The notes under the pieces were generated by a model, which was not told the origin of the DNA, ran no database searches, and saw only the letters and a program-made list of their open reading frames with translations. Below are positions 50,007 to 63,300 of a stretch of 64,000 nt of DNA, in pieces. Source of the DNA: Saposhnikovia divaricata. Its lineage: Eukaryota > Streptophyta > Magnoliopsida > Apiales > Apiaceae. Position numbers and translations under genes: made by a program. The DNA is taken from positions 1,860,001-1,924,000 of the forward strand of contig CM071595.1 in NCBI GenBank assembly GCA_036435485.1, read 5' to 3'. Positions within the stretch are counted from its first letter, which is position 1. Each line of letters begins with the position of its first letter.

Positions 50007-50681
50007 AAAATGGTCCGACTCGATTTTTAACAATATCCCGTGTACTAACCCCTTTGAGGATTATCCAAAAACCGAGTTTTTACTATATAAGCTCCGATAC
50101 AGGTCTGAATTGTGTCAAATAAAATTTCGTTGAATTCCAATAACCCATAGGAACAAAATATTTAAAAATATCAACAAAATGGTCTGACCCGATTTTTAAC
50201 AATATCCCGTGTACTAACCTCTTTGAGGATTATCCAAAAACCGAGTTTTGACTATATCAGCTCCGATTCAGGTCTGAATTGCGTCAAATAAAATTTCGTT
50301 GAATTCCAATAACCCATAGGAACAAAATATGTAAAAATATCCTTAAAATGGTCCGACTCGATTTTTAAACATATCCCGTGTACTAACCACTTTGAGGATT
50401 ATCCGAAAACCGAGTTTCGTTCATATCAGCTCCGATTCAGGTCTGAATTGCGTCAAATAAAATTTCGTTGAATTCCAATAACCCATAGGAACAAAATATT
50501 TAAAAATATCCACAAAATGGTCTGACCCGATTTTTAACAATATCCCGTGTACTAACCCCTTTGAGAATATTTTAAAACCGAGTTTCGATCATATCACCTC
50601 CGATTCCGGTCTGAATTGCGTCAAATAAAATTTCGTTGAATTCCAATAACCCATAGGAACAAAATATTTAAAAATATCAAC
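50007..50681 (+). repeat. A B4 C2 D5: first D5 monomer
   Basis: A has GAGTTTTTACTATAT and B4 has GGTCTGACCCG with AACCTCTTT. D5 at 50514 is the first with AGAATATTTTAAAACC; it keeps ACCGAG, has a private ATCACCTCC and ends CAAC. The same four-monomer group, with ACCAAG, ends every unit of the 7-mer HOR further right. Confidence 0.84.
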
Positions 50682-51863
50682 AAAATGGTCTGACCCGATT
50701 TTTAACAATATCCCGTGTACTAAACCCTTTGAGGATTATCCAAAAACCAAGTTTTGACTATATCAGCTCCGATTCAGGTCTGAATTGCGTCAAATAAAAT
50801 TTCGTTGAATTCCAATAACCCATAGGAACAAAATATGTAAAAATATCCTTAAAATGGTCCGACTCGATTTTTAACAATATCCCGTGTACTAACCACTTTG
50901 AGGATTATCCGAAAACCGAGTTTCGTTCATATCAGCTCCGATTCAGGTCTGAATTGCGTCAAATAAAATTTCGTTGAATTCCAATAACCCATAGGAACAA
51001 AATATTTAAAAATATCCACAAAATGGTCCGACCCGATTTTTAACAATATCCCGTGTACTAACCCCTTTGAGAATTTTCCGAAAACCGAGTTCCGATCATA
51101 TCAGCTCCGATTCCAGTCCGAACTGCGTCAAATAAATTTTTTTTGAATTCCAATAACCCATAGGAACAAAATATTTAAAAATATCCACAAAATGTTCCGA
51201 CTCGATTTTTAACAATATCCCGTGTACTAACCCCTTTGAGGATTATCCAAAAACCTAGTTTTGACTATATAAGCTCCGATACAGGTCTGAATTGTGTCTA
51301 ATAAAATTTCGTTGAATTCCAATAACCCATAGGAACAAAATATTTAAAAATATCAACAAAATGGTCCGACCCGATTTTTAACAATATCCCGTGTACTAAC
51401 CTCTTTGAGGATTATCCAAAAACCGAGTTTTGACTATATCAGCTCCGGTTCAGGTCTGAATTGCGTCAAATAAAATTTCGTTGAATTCCAATAACCCATA
51501 GGAACAAAATATGTAAAAATATCCTTAAAATGGTCCGACTCGATTTTTAAACATATCCCGTGTACTAACCACTTTGAGGATTATCCGAAAACCGAGTTTC
51601 GTTCATATCAGCTCCGATTCAGGTCTGAATTGCGTCAAATAAAATTTCGTTGAATTCCAATAACCCATAGGAACAAAATATTTAAAAATATCCACAAAAT
51701 GGTCTGACCCGATTTTTAACAATATCCCGTGTACTAACCCCTTTGAGAATATTTTAAAACCGAGTTTCGATCATATCAGCTCCGATTCCGGTCTGAATTG
51801 CGTCAAATAAAATTTCGTTGAATTCCAATAACCCATAGGAACAAAATATTTAAAAATATCCAC
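50682..51863 (+). repeat. Early 7-mer unit: B2 C D3 A3 B4 C2 D5 (1,182 bp)
   Basis: Same plan as the right-hand 7-mer but with D3 A3 in place of D2 A. A3 (51189) has TGTGTCTAATAAA, seen again only at 58281, exactly 7,092 bp away, in another D3-A3 version of the 7-mer. B2 has AAACCAAG and B4 has TCCGGTTCAGG, both private. D5 keeps ACCGAG and ends CCAC. Confidence 0.84.
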
Positions 51864-53046
51864 AAAATGGTCCGACTCGATTTTTAACAATATCCCGTGT
51901 ACTAACCCCTTTGAGGATTATCCAAAAACCGAGTTTTGACTATATAAGCTCCGATACAGGTCTGAATTGTGTCAAATAAAATTTCGTTGAATTCCAATAA
52001 CCCATAGGAACAAAATATTTAAAAATATCAACAAAATGGTCCGACCCGATTTTTAACAATATCCCGTGTACTAACCCCTTTGAGGATTATCCAAAAACCG
52101 AATTTTGACTATATCAGCTCCGATTCAGGTCTGAATTGCGTCAAATAAAATTTCGTTGAATTCCAATAACCCATAGGAACAAAATATTTAAAATTATCCA
52201 CAAAATGGTCCGACCCGATTTTTAACAATATCCCGTGTACTAACCCCATTGAGAATTTTCTGAAAACCGAGTTTCGATCATATCAGCTCCGATTCCGGTC
52301 CGAACTGCGTCAAATAAAATTTTTTTGAATTCCAATAACCCATAGGAACAAAATATTTAAAAATATCCACAAAATGGTCCGACTCGATTTTTAACAATAT
52401 CCCGTGTACTAACCCCTTTGAGGATTATCCAAAAACCTAGTTTTGACTATATAAGCTCCGATACAGGTCTGAATTGTGTCAAATAAAATTTCGTTGAATT
52501 CCAATAACCCATAGGAACAAAATATTTAAAAATATCCACAAAATGGTCCGACTCGATTTTTAACAATATCCCGTGTACTAACCCCTTTCAGGATTATCCA
52601 AAAACCTAGTTTTGACTATATAAGCTCCGATACAGGTCTGAATTGTGTCAAATAAAATTTCGTTGAATTCCAATAACCCATAGGAACAAAATATTTAAAA
52701 ATATCCACAAAATGGTCCGACTCGATTTTTAACAATATCCCGTGTACTAACCCCTTTGAGGATTATCCAAAAACCGAGTTTTGACTATATAAGCTCCGAT
52801 ACAGGTCTGAATTGTGTCAAATAAAATTTCGTTGAATTCCAATAACCCATAGGAACAAAATATTTAAAAATATCAACAAAATGGTCCGACCCGATTTTTA
52901 ACAATATCCCGTGTACTAAACCCTTTGAGGATTATCCAAAAACCGAGTTTTGACTATATCAGCTCCGATTCAGGTCTGAATTGCGTCAAATAAAATTTCG
53001 TTGAATTCCAATAACCCATAGGAACAAAATATGTAAAAATATCCTT
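51864..53046 (+). repeat. A B3 D4 A3 A3 A B2, with three A-class monomers in a row
   Basis: A3 at 52371, A3 at 52540 (CTTTCAGG, private) and A at 52709 lie side by side. All three end CCAC or CAAC and keep TATATAAG. B3 at 52033 has a private AAAATTATCC. D4 at 52202 has AAACCGAG as in the 42-46 kb lineage. The run suggests local slippage or exchange between A monomers. Confidence 0.82.
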
Positions 53047-55747
53047 AAAATGGTCCGACTCGATTTTTAACAATATCCCGTGTACTAACCACTTTGAGGA
53101 TTATCCGAAAACCGAGTTTCGTTCATATCAACTCCGATTCAGGTCTGAATTGCGTCAAATAAAATTTCGTTGAATTCCAATATCCCATGGGAACAAAATA
53201 TTTAAAAATATCCACAAAATGGTCCGACCCGATTTTTAACAATATCCCGTGTACTAACCCCTTTGAGAATTTTCCGAAAACCGAGTTCCGATCATATCAG
53301 CTCCGATTCCGGTCCGAACTGCGTCAAATAAAATTTTTTTGAATTCCAATAACCCATAGGAACAAAATATTTAAAAATATCCACAAAATGTTCCGACTCG
53401 ATTTTTAACAATATCCCGTGTACTAACCCCTTTGAGGATTATCCAAAAACCTAGTTTTGAATATAAGCTCCGATACAGGTCTGAATTGTGTCAAATAAAA
53501 TTTCGTTGAATTCCAATAACCCATAGGAACAAAATATTTAAAAATATCAACAAAATGGTCCGACCCGATTTTTAACAATATCCCGTGTGCTAACCCCTTT
53601 GAGGATTATCCAAAAACCGAATTTTGACTATATCAGCTCCGATTCAGGTCTGAATTGCGTCAAATAAAATTTCGTTGAATTCCAATAACCCATAGGAACA
53701 AAATATGTAAAAATATCCTTAAAATGGTCCGACTCGATTTTTAAACATATCCCGTGTACTAACCACTTTGAGGATTATCCGAAAACCGAGTTTCGTTCAT
53801 ATCAGCTCCGATTCAGGTCTGAATTTCGTCAAATAAAATTTCGTTGAATTCCAATAACCCATAGGAACAAAATATTTAAAAATATCCACAAAATGGTCCG
53901 ACCCGATTTTTAACAATATCCCGTGTACTAACCCCTTTGAGAATTTTCCGAAAACCGAGTTTCGATCATATCAGCTCCGATTCCGGTCCGAACTGCGTCA
54001 AATAAAATTTTGTTGAATTCCAATAACCCATAGGAACAAAATATGTAAAAATATCCACAAAATGGTCAGACTCGATTTTTAACAATATCCCGTGTACTAA
54101 CCCCTTTGAGGATTATCCAAAAACCGAGTTTTTACTATATAAGCTCCGATACAGGTCTGAATTGTGTCAAATAAAATTTCGTTGAATTCCAATAACCCAT
54201 AGGAACAAAATATTTAAAAATATCAACAAAATGGTCCGACCCCATTTTTAACAGTATCCCGTGTGCTAACCCCTTTGAGGATTATCCAAAAACCGAATTT
54301 TGACTATATCAGCTCCGATTCAGGTCTGAATTGCGTCAAATAAAATTTCGTTGAATTCCAATAACCCATAGGAACAAAATATGTAAAAATATCCTTAAAA
54401 TGGTCCGACTCGATTTTTAAACATATCCCGTGTACTAACCACTTTGAGGATTATCCGAAAACCGAGTTTCGTTCATATCAGCTCCGATTCAGGTCTGAAT
54501 TGCGTCAAATAAAATTTCGTTGAATTCCAATAACCCATAGGAACAAAATATTTAAAAATATCCACAAAATGGTCCGACCCGATTTTTAACAATATCCCGT
54601 GTACTAACCCCTTTGAGAATTTTCCGAAAACCGAGTTTCGATCATATCAGCTCCGATTCCGGTCCGAACTGCGTCAAATAAAATTTTGTTGAATTCCAAT
54701 AACCCATAGGAACAAAATATGTAAAAATATCCACAAAATGGTCCGACTCGATTTTTAACAATATCCCGTGTACTAACCCCTTTGAGGATTATCCAAAAAC
54801 CGAGTTTTTACTATATAAGCTCCGATACAGGTCTGAATTGTGTCAAATAAAATTTCGTTGAATTCCAATAACCCATAGGAACAAAATATTTAAAAATATC
54901 AACAAAATGGTCTGACCCGATTTTTAACAATATCCCGTGTACTAACCTCTTTGAGGATTATCCAAAAACCGAGTTTTGACTATATCAGCTCCGATTCAGG
55001 TCTGAATTGCGTCAAATAAAATTTCGTTGAATTCCAATAACCCATAGGAACAAAATATGTAAAAATATCCTTAAAATGGTCCGACTCGATTTTTAAACAT
55101 ATCCCGTGTACTAACCACTTTGAGGATTATCCGAAAACCGAGTTTCGTTCATATCAGCTCCGATTCAGGTCTGAATTGCGTCAAATAAAATTTCGTTGAA
55201 TTCCAATAACCCATAGGAACAAAATATTTAAAAATATCCACAAAATGGTCTGACCCGATTTTTAACAATATCCCGTGTACTAACCCCTTTGAGAATATTT
55301 TAAAACCAAGTTTCGATCATATCAGCTCCGATTCCGGTCTGAATTGCGTCAAATAAAATTTCGTTGAATTCCAATAACCCATAGGAACAAAATATTTAAA
55401 AATATCAACAAAATGGTCTGACCCGATTTTTAACAATATCCCGTGTACTAAACCCTTTGAGGATTATCCAAAAACCGAGTTTTGACTATATCAGCTCCGA
55501 TTCAGGTCTGAATTGCGTCAAATAAAATTTCGTTGAATTCCAATAACCCATAGGAACAAAATATGTAAAAATATCCTTAAAATGGTCCGACTCGATTTTT
55601 AACAATATCCCGTGTACTAACCACTTTGAGGATTATCCGAAAACCGAGTTTCATTCATATCAGCTCCGATTCAGGTCTGAATTGCGTCAAATAAAATTTC
55701 GTTGAATTCCAATAACCCATAGGAACAAAATATTTAAAAATATCCAC
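53047..55747 (+). repeat. 28-monomer segment, copy 2 (partial, 16 monomers)
   Basis: Order: C D3 A3 B3 C2 D2 A B3 C2 D2 A B4 C2 D5 B2 C. Differences from copy 1 include TATCCCATGG, GGTCAG at 54059, GACCCCATT at 54228, GGTCCG instead of GGTCGG at 54397, ACCAAG in D5 and TTTCATTC at 55579. The match ends at 55748, where D2 replaces D3 and the 7-mer HOR takes over. Confidence 0.82.
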
Positions 55748-57773
55748 AAAATGGTCCGACCCGATTTTTAACAATATCCCGTGTACTAACCCCTTTGAGA
55801 ATTTTCCGAAAACCGAGTTTCGATCATATCAGCTCCGATTCCGGTCCGAACTGCGTCAAATAAAATTTTGTTGAATTCCAATAACCCATAGGAACAAAAT
55901 ATGTAAAAATATCCACAAAATGGTCCGACTCGATTTTTAACAATATCCCGTGTACTAACCCCTTTGAGGATTATCCAAAAACCGAGTTTTTACTATATAA
56001 GCTCCGATACAGGTCGGAATTGTGTCAAATAAAATTTCGTTGAATTCCAATAACCCATAGGAACAAAATATTTAAAAATATCAACAAAATGGTCTGACCC
56101 GATTTTTAACAATATCCCGTGTACTAACCTCTTTGAGGATTATCCAAAAACCGAGTTTTGACTATATCAGCTCCGATTCAGGTCTGAATTGCGTCAAATA
56201 AAATTTCGTTGAATTCCAATAACCCATAGGAACAAAATATGTAAAAATATCCTTAAAATGGTCCGACTCGATTTTTAAACATATCCCGTGTACTAACCAC
56301 TTTGAGGATTATCCGAAAACCGAGTTTCGTTCATATCAGCTCCGATTCAGGTCTGAATTGCGTCAAATAAAATTTCGTTGAATTCCAATAACCCATAGGA
56401 ACAAAATATTTAAAAATATCCACAAAATGGTCTGACCCGATTTTTAACAATATCCCGTGTACTAACCCCTTTGAGAATATTTTAAAACCAAGTTTCGATC
56501 ATATCAGCTCCGATTCCGGTCTGAATTGCGTCAAATAAAATTTCGTTGAATTCCAATAACCCATAGGAACAAAATATTTAAAAATATCAACAAAATGGTC
56601 TGACCCGATTTTTAACAATATCCCGTGTACTAAACCCTTTGAGGATTATCCAAAAACCGAGTTTTGACTATATCAGCTCCGATTCAGGTCTGAATTGCGT
56701 CAAATAAAATTTCGTTGAATTCCAATAACCCATAGGAACAAAATATGTAAAAATATCCTTAAAATGGTCCGACTCGATTTTTAACAATATCCCATGTACT
56801 AACCACTTTGAGGATTATCCGAAAACCGAGTTTCGTTCATATCAGCTCCGATTCAGGTCTGAATTGCGTCAAATAAAATTTCGTTGAATTCCAATAACCC
56901 ATAGGAACAAAATATTTAAAAATATCCACAAAATGGTCCGACCCGATTTTTAACAATATCCCGTGTACTAACCCCTTTGAGAATTTTCCGAAAACCGAGT
57001 TTCGATCATATCAGCTCCGATTCCGGTCCGAACTGCGTCAAATAAAATTTTGTTGAATTCCAATAACCCATAGGAACAAAATATGTAAAAATATCCACAA
57101 AATGGTCCGACTCGATTTTTAACAATATCCCGTGTACTAACCCCTTTGAGGATTATCCAAAAACCGAGTTTTTACTATATAAGCTCCGATACAGGTCTGA
57201 ATTGTGTCAAATAAAATTTCGTTGAATTCCAATAACCCATAGGAACAAAATATTTAAAAATATCAACAAAATGGTCTGACCCGATTTTTAACAATATCCC
57301 GTGTACTAACCTCTTTGAGGATTATCCAAAAACCGAGTTTTGACTATATCAGCTCCGATTCAGGTCTGAATTGCGTCAAATAAAATTTCGTTGAATTCCA
57401 ATAACCCATAGGAACAAAATATGTAAAAATATCCTTAAAATGGTCCGACTCGATTTTTAAACATATCCCGTGTACTAACCACTTTGAGGATTATCCGAAA
57501 ACCGAGTTTCGTTCATATCAGCTCCGATTCAGGTCTGAATTGCGTCAAATAAAATTTCGTTGAATTCCAATAACCCATAGGAACAAAATATTTAAAAATA
57601 TCCACAAAATGGTCTGACCCGATTTTTAAAAATATCCCGTGTACTAACCCCTTTGAGAATATTTTAAAACCAAGTTTCGATCATATCAGCTCCGATTCCG
57701 GTCTGAATTGCGTCAAATAAAATTTCGTTGAATTCCAATAACCCATAGGAACAAAATATTTAAAAATATCAAC
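55410..57773 (+). repeat. 7-mer HOR, units 1-2 (1,182 bp each)
   Basis: Units at 55410 and 56592, order B2 C D2 A B4 C2 D5. Marker GAGAATATTTT is at 55291, 56473 and 57655, 1,182 bp apart (7 x 169 minus 1). A has GAGTTTTTACT. B2 and B4 both start GGTCTGACCCG. Private changes are AGGTCGGAATT (near 56014), ATCCCATGTAC (56761) and TTTTTAAAAATATCC (57606). Confidence 0.88.
56086..56254 (+). repeat. Exemplar monomer, subtype B4
   Basis: B4 is B with AACCTCTTTGAGG in place of AACCCCTTTGAGG, usually starting GGTCTGACCCG. An early form with GTACAAACCTC occurs once per 35-mer (28898, 34811, 40724). The GGTCTG form is part of the right-hand 7-mer HOR. Two copies (60983, 63347) read AACCTTTTTGAGG. Confidence 0.84.
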
Positions 57774-58955
57774 AAAATGGTCTGACCCGATTTTTAACAA
57801 TATCCCGTGTACTAAACCCTTTGAGGATTATCCAAAAACCGAGTTTTGACTATATCAGCTCCGATTCAGGTCTGAATTGCGTCAAATAAAATTTCGTTGA
57901 ATTCCAATAACCCATAGGAACAAAATATGTAAAAATATCCTTAAAATGGTCCGACTCGATTTTTAACAGTATCCCGTGTACTAACCACTTTGAGGATTAT
58001 CCGAAAACCGAGTTTCGTTCATATCAGCTCCGATTCAGGTCTGAATTGCGTCAAATAAAATTTCGTTGAATTCCAATAACCCATAGGAACAAAATATTTA
58101 AAAATATCCACAAAATGGTCCGACCCGATTTTTAACAATATCCCGTGTACTAACCCCTTTGAGAATTTTCCGAAAACCGAGTTCCGATCATATCAGCTCC
58201 GATTCCAGTCCGAACTGCGTCAAATAAATTTTTTTTGAATTCCAATAACCCATAGGAACAAAATATTTAAAAATATCCACAAAATGTTCCGACTCGATTT
58301 TTAACAATATCCCGTGTACTAACCCCTTTGAGGATTATCCAAAAACCTAGTTTTGACTATATAAGCTCCGATACAGGTCTGAATTGTGTCTAATAAAATT
58401 TCGTTGAATTCCAATAACCCATAGGAACAAAATATTTAAAAATATCAACAAAATGGTCCGACCCGATTTTTAACAATATCCCGTGTACTAACCTCTTTGA
58501 GGATTATCCAAAAACCGAGTTTTGACTATATCAGCTCCGATTCAGGTCTGAATTGCGTCAAATAAAATTTCGTTGAATTCCAATAACCCATAGGAACAAA
58601 ATATGTAAAAATATCCTTAAAATGGTCCGACTCGATTTTTAAACATATCCCGTGTACTAACCACTTTGAGGATTATCCGAAAACCGAGTTTCGTTCATAT
58701 CAGCTCCGATTCAGGTCTGAATTGCGTCAAATAAAATTTCGTTGAATTCCAATAACCCATAGGAACAAAATATTTAAAAATATCCACAAAATGGTCTGAC
58801 CCGATTTTTAACAATATCCCGTGTACTAACCCCTTTGAGAATATTTTAAAACCGAGTTTCGATCATATCAGCTCCGATTCCGGTCTGAATTGCGTCAAAT
58901 AAAATTTCGTTGAATTCCAATAACCCATAGGAACAAAATATTTAAAAATATCCAC
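57774..58955 (+). repeat. 7-mer HOR, D3-A3 version
   Basis: Order: B2 C D3 A3 B4 C2 D5, matching 50682-51863 at +7,092 bp (6 x 1,182), including the rare TGTGTCTAATAAA and the ACCGAG form of D5 ending CCAC. C has AACAGTATCC. It sits inside the D2-A 7-mers, so it is either a retained older unit or a conversion from the 51-kb copy. Confidence 0.85.
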
Positions 58956-60306
58956 AAAATGGTCCGACTCGATTTTTAACAATATCCCGTGTACTAACCC
59001 CTTTGAGGATTATCCAAAAACCGAGTTTTTACTATATAAGCTCCGATACAGGTCTGAATTGTGTCAAATAAAATTTCGTTGAATTCCAATAACCCATAGG
59101 AACAAAATATTTAAAAATATCAACAAAATGGTCCGACCCGATTTTTAACAGTATCCCGTGTGCTAACCCCTTTGAGGATTATCCAAAAACCGAATTTTGA
59201 CTATATCAGCTCCGATTCAGGTCTGAATTGCGTCAAATAAAATTTCGTTGAATTCCAATAACCCATAGGAACAAAATATGTAAAAATATCCTTAAAATGG
59301 TCCGACTCGATTTTTAAACATATCCCGTGTACTAACCACTTTGAGGATTATCCGAAAACCGAGTTTCGTTCATATCAGCTCCGATTCAGGTCTGAATTGC
59401 GTCAAATAAAATTTCGTTGAATTCCAATAACCCATAGGAACAAAATATTTAAAAATATCCACAAAATGGTCCGACCCGATTTTTAACAATATCCCGTGTA
59501 CTAACCCCTTTGAGAATTTTCCGAAAACCGAGTTTCGATCATATCAGCTCCGATTCCGGTCCGAACTGCGTCAAATAAAATTTTGTTGAATTCCAATAAC
59601 CCATAGGAACAAAATATGTAAAAATATCCACAAAATGGTCCGACTCGATTTTTAACAATATCCCGTGTACTAACCCCTTTGAGGATTATCCAAAAACCGA
59701 GTTTTTACTATATAAGCTCCGATACAGGTCTGAATTGTGTCAAATAAAATTTCGTTGAATTCCAATAACCCATAGGAACAAAATATTTAAAAATATCAAC
59801 AAAATGGTCTGACCCGATTTTTAACAATATCCCGTGTACTAACCTCTTTGAGGATTATCCAAAAACCGAGTTTTGACTATATCAGCTCCGATTCAGGTCT
59901 GAATTGCGTCAAATAAAATTTCGTTGAATTCCAATAACCCATAGGAACAAAATATGTAAAAATATCCTTAAAATGGTCCGACTCGATTTTTAAACATATC
60001 CCGTGTACTAACCACTTTGAGGATTATCCGAAAACCGAGTTTCGTTCATATCAGCTCCGATTCAGGTCTGAATTGCGTTAAATAAAATTTCGTTGAATTC
60101 CAATAACCCATAGGAACAAAATATTTAAAAATATCCACAAAATGGTCTGACCCGATTTTTAACAATATCCCGTGTACTAACCCCTTTGAGAATATTTTAA
60201 AACCAAGTTTCGATCATATCAGCTCCGATTCCGGTCTGAATTGCGTCAAATAAAATTTCGTTGAATTCCAATAACCCATAGGAACAAAATATTTAAAAAT
60301 ATCAAC
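58956..60306 (+). repeat. 8-mer variant inside the 7-mer HOR (1,351 bp)
   Basis: Order: A B3 C2 D2 A B4 C2 D5. It has an A where the 7-mer has none, and B3 (AACAGTATCC, GTGCTAACC, CCGAATTTTG) from the type 2 10-mer lineage at 47.8, 49.5 and 54.2 kb. The block resembles 54059-55409, so it looks like a piece of that lineage within the 7-mer array. D5 at the end has ACCAAG and a CAAC tail. Confidence 0.85.
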
Positions 60307-63300
60307 AAAATGGTCTGACCCGATTTTTAACAATATCCCGTGTACTAAACCCTTTGAGGATTATCCAAAAACCGAGTTTTGACTATATCAGCTCCGATTC
60401 AGGTCTGAATTGCGTCAAATAAAATTTCGTTGAATTCCAATAACCCATAGGAACAAAATATGTAAAAATATCCTTAAAATGGTCCGACTCGATTTTTAAC
60501 AATATCCCGTGTACTAACCACTTTGAGGATTATCCGAAAACCGAGTTTCGTTCATATCAGCTCCGATTCAGGTCTGAATTGCGTCAAATAAAATTTCGTT
60601 GAATTCCAATAACCCATAGGAACAAAATATTTAAAAATATCCACAAAATGGTCCGACCCGATTTTTAACAATATCCCGTGTACTAACCCCTTTGAGAATT
60701 TTCCGAAAACCGAGTTTCGATCATATCAGCTCCGATTCCGGTCCGAACTGCGTCAAATAAAATTTTGTTGAATTCCAATAACCCATAGGAACAAAATATG
60801 TAAAAATATCCACAAAATGGTCCGACTCGATTTTTAACAATATCCCGTGTACTAACCCCTTTGAGGATTATCCAAAAACCGAGTTTTTACTATATAAGCT
60901 CCGATACAGGTCTGAATTGTGTCAAATAAAATTTCGTTGAATTCCAATAACCCATAGGAACAAAATATTTAAAAATATCAACAAAATGGTCTGACCCGAT
61001 TTTTAACAATATCCCGTGTACTAACCTTTTTGAGGATTATCCAAAAACCGAGTTTTGACTATATCAGCTCCGATTCAGGTCTGAATTGCGTCAAATAAAA
61101 TTTCGTTGAATTCCAATAACCCATAGGAACAAAATATGTAAAAATATCCTTAAAATGGTCCGACTCGATTTTTAAACATATCCCGTGTACTAACCACTTT
61201 GAGGATTATCCGAAAACCGAGTTTCGTTCATATCAGCTCCGATTCAGGTCTGAATTGCGTTAAATAAAATTTCGTTGAATTCCAATAACCCATAGGAACA
61301 AAATATTTAAAAATATCCACAAAATGGTCTGACCCGATTTTTAACAATATCCCGTGTACTAACCCCTTTGAGAATATTTTAAAACCAAGTTTCGATCATA
61401 TCAGCTCCGATTCCGGTCTGAATTGCGTCAAATAAAATTTCGTTGAATTCCAATAACCCATAGGAACAAAATATTTAAAAATATCAACAAAATGGTCTGA
61501 CCCGATTTTTAACAATATCCCGTGTACTAAACCCTTTGAGGATTATCCAAAAACCGAGTTTTGACTATATCAGCTCCGATTCAGGTCTGAATTGCGTCAA
61601 ATAAAATTTCGTTGAATTCCAATAACCCATAGGAACAAAATATGTAAAAATATCCTTAAAATGGTCCGACTCGATTTTTAAACATATCCCGTGTACTAAC
61701 CACTTTGAGGATTATCCGAAAACCGAGTTTCGTTCATATCAGCTCCGATTCAGGTCTGAATTGCGTCAAATAAAATTTCGTTGAATTCCAATAACCCATA
61801 GGAACAAAATATTTAAAAATATCCACAAAATGGTCCGACCCGATTTTTAACAATATCCCGTGTACTAACCCCTTTGAGAATTTTCCGAAAACCGAGTTTC
61901 GATCATATCAGCTCCGATTCCGGTCCGAACTGCGTCAAATAAAATTTTGTTGAATTCCAATAACCCATAGGAACAAAATATGTAAAAATATCCACAAAAT
62001 GGTCCGACTCGATTTTTAACAATATCCCGTGTACTAACCCCTTTGAGGATTATCCAAAAACCGAGTTTTTACTATATAAGCTCCGATACAGGTCTGAATT
62101 GTGTCAAATAAAATTTCGTTGAATTCCAATAACCCATAGGAACAAAATATTTAAAAATATCAACAAAATGGTCTGACCCGATTTTTAACAATATCCCGTG
62201 TACTAACCTCTTTGAGGATTATCCAAAAACCGAGTTTTGACTATATCAGCTCCGATTCAGGTCTGAATTGCGTCAAATAAAATTTCGTTGAATTCCAATA
62301 ACCCATAGGAACAAAATATGTAAAAATATCCTTAAAATGGTCCGACTCGATTTTTAAACATATCCCGTGTACTAACCACTTTGAGGATTATCCGAAAACC
62401 GAGTTTCGTTCATATCAGCTCCGATTCAGGTCTGAATTGCGTTAAATAAAATTTCGTTGAATTCCAATAACCCATAGGAACAAAATATTTAAAAATATCC
62501 ACAAAATGGTCTGACCCGATTTTTAACAATATCCCGTGTACTAACCCCTTTGAGAATATTTTAAAACCAAGTTTCGATCATATCAGCTCCGATTCCGGTC
62601 TGAATTGCGTCAAATAAAATTTCGTTGAATTCCAATAACCCATAGGAACAAAATATTTAAAAATATCAACAAAATGGTCTGACCCGATTTTTAACAATAT
62701 CCCGTGTACTAAACCCTTTGAGGATTATCCAAAAACCGAGTTTTGACTATATCAGCTCCGATTCAGGTCTGAATTGCGTCAAATAAAATTTCGTTGAATT
62801 CCAATAACCCATAGGAACAAAATATGTAAAAATATCCTTAAAATGGTCCGACTCGATTTTTAACAATATCCCGTGTACTAACCACTTTGAGGATTATCCG
62901 AAAACCGAGTTTCGTTCATATCAGCTCCGACTCAGGTCTGAATTGCGTCAAATAAAATTTCGTTGAATTCCAATAACCCATAGGAACAAAATATTTAAAA
63001 ATATCCACAAAATGGTCCGACCCGATTTTTAACAATATCCCGTGTACTAACCCCTTTGAGAATTTTCCGAAAACCGAGTTTCGATCATATCAGCTCCGAT
63101 TCCGGTCCGAACTGCGTCAAATAAAATTTTGTTGAATTCCAATAACCCATAGGAACAAAATATGTAAAAATATCCACAAAATGGTCCGACTCGATTTTTA
63201 ACAATATCCCGTGTACTAACCCCTTTGAGGATTATCCAAAAACCGAGTTTTTACTATATAAGCTCCGATACAGGTCTGAATTGTGTCAAATAAAATTTCG

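Larger units (their letters stand above)
48319..53046 (+). repeat. 28-monomer segment, copy 1 (4,728 bp)
   Basis: Starts with the second type 2 10-mer and runs through A B4 C2 D5, the early 7-mer and the A-rich block. Marker bases match at +4,728 bp: CATGGG at 48458 and 53186, TGAATTTCG at 49092 and 53820, B4 at 50176 and 54904, D5 at 50514 and 55242. The length is 28 x 169 minus 4, from two short monomer types. Confidence 0.82.
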
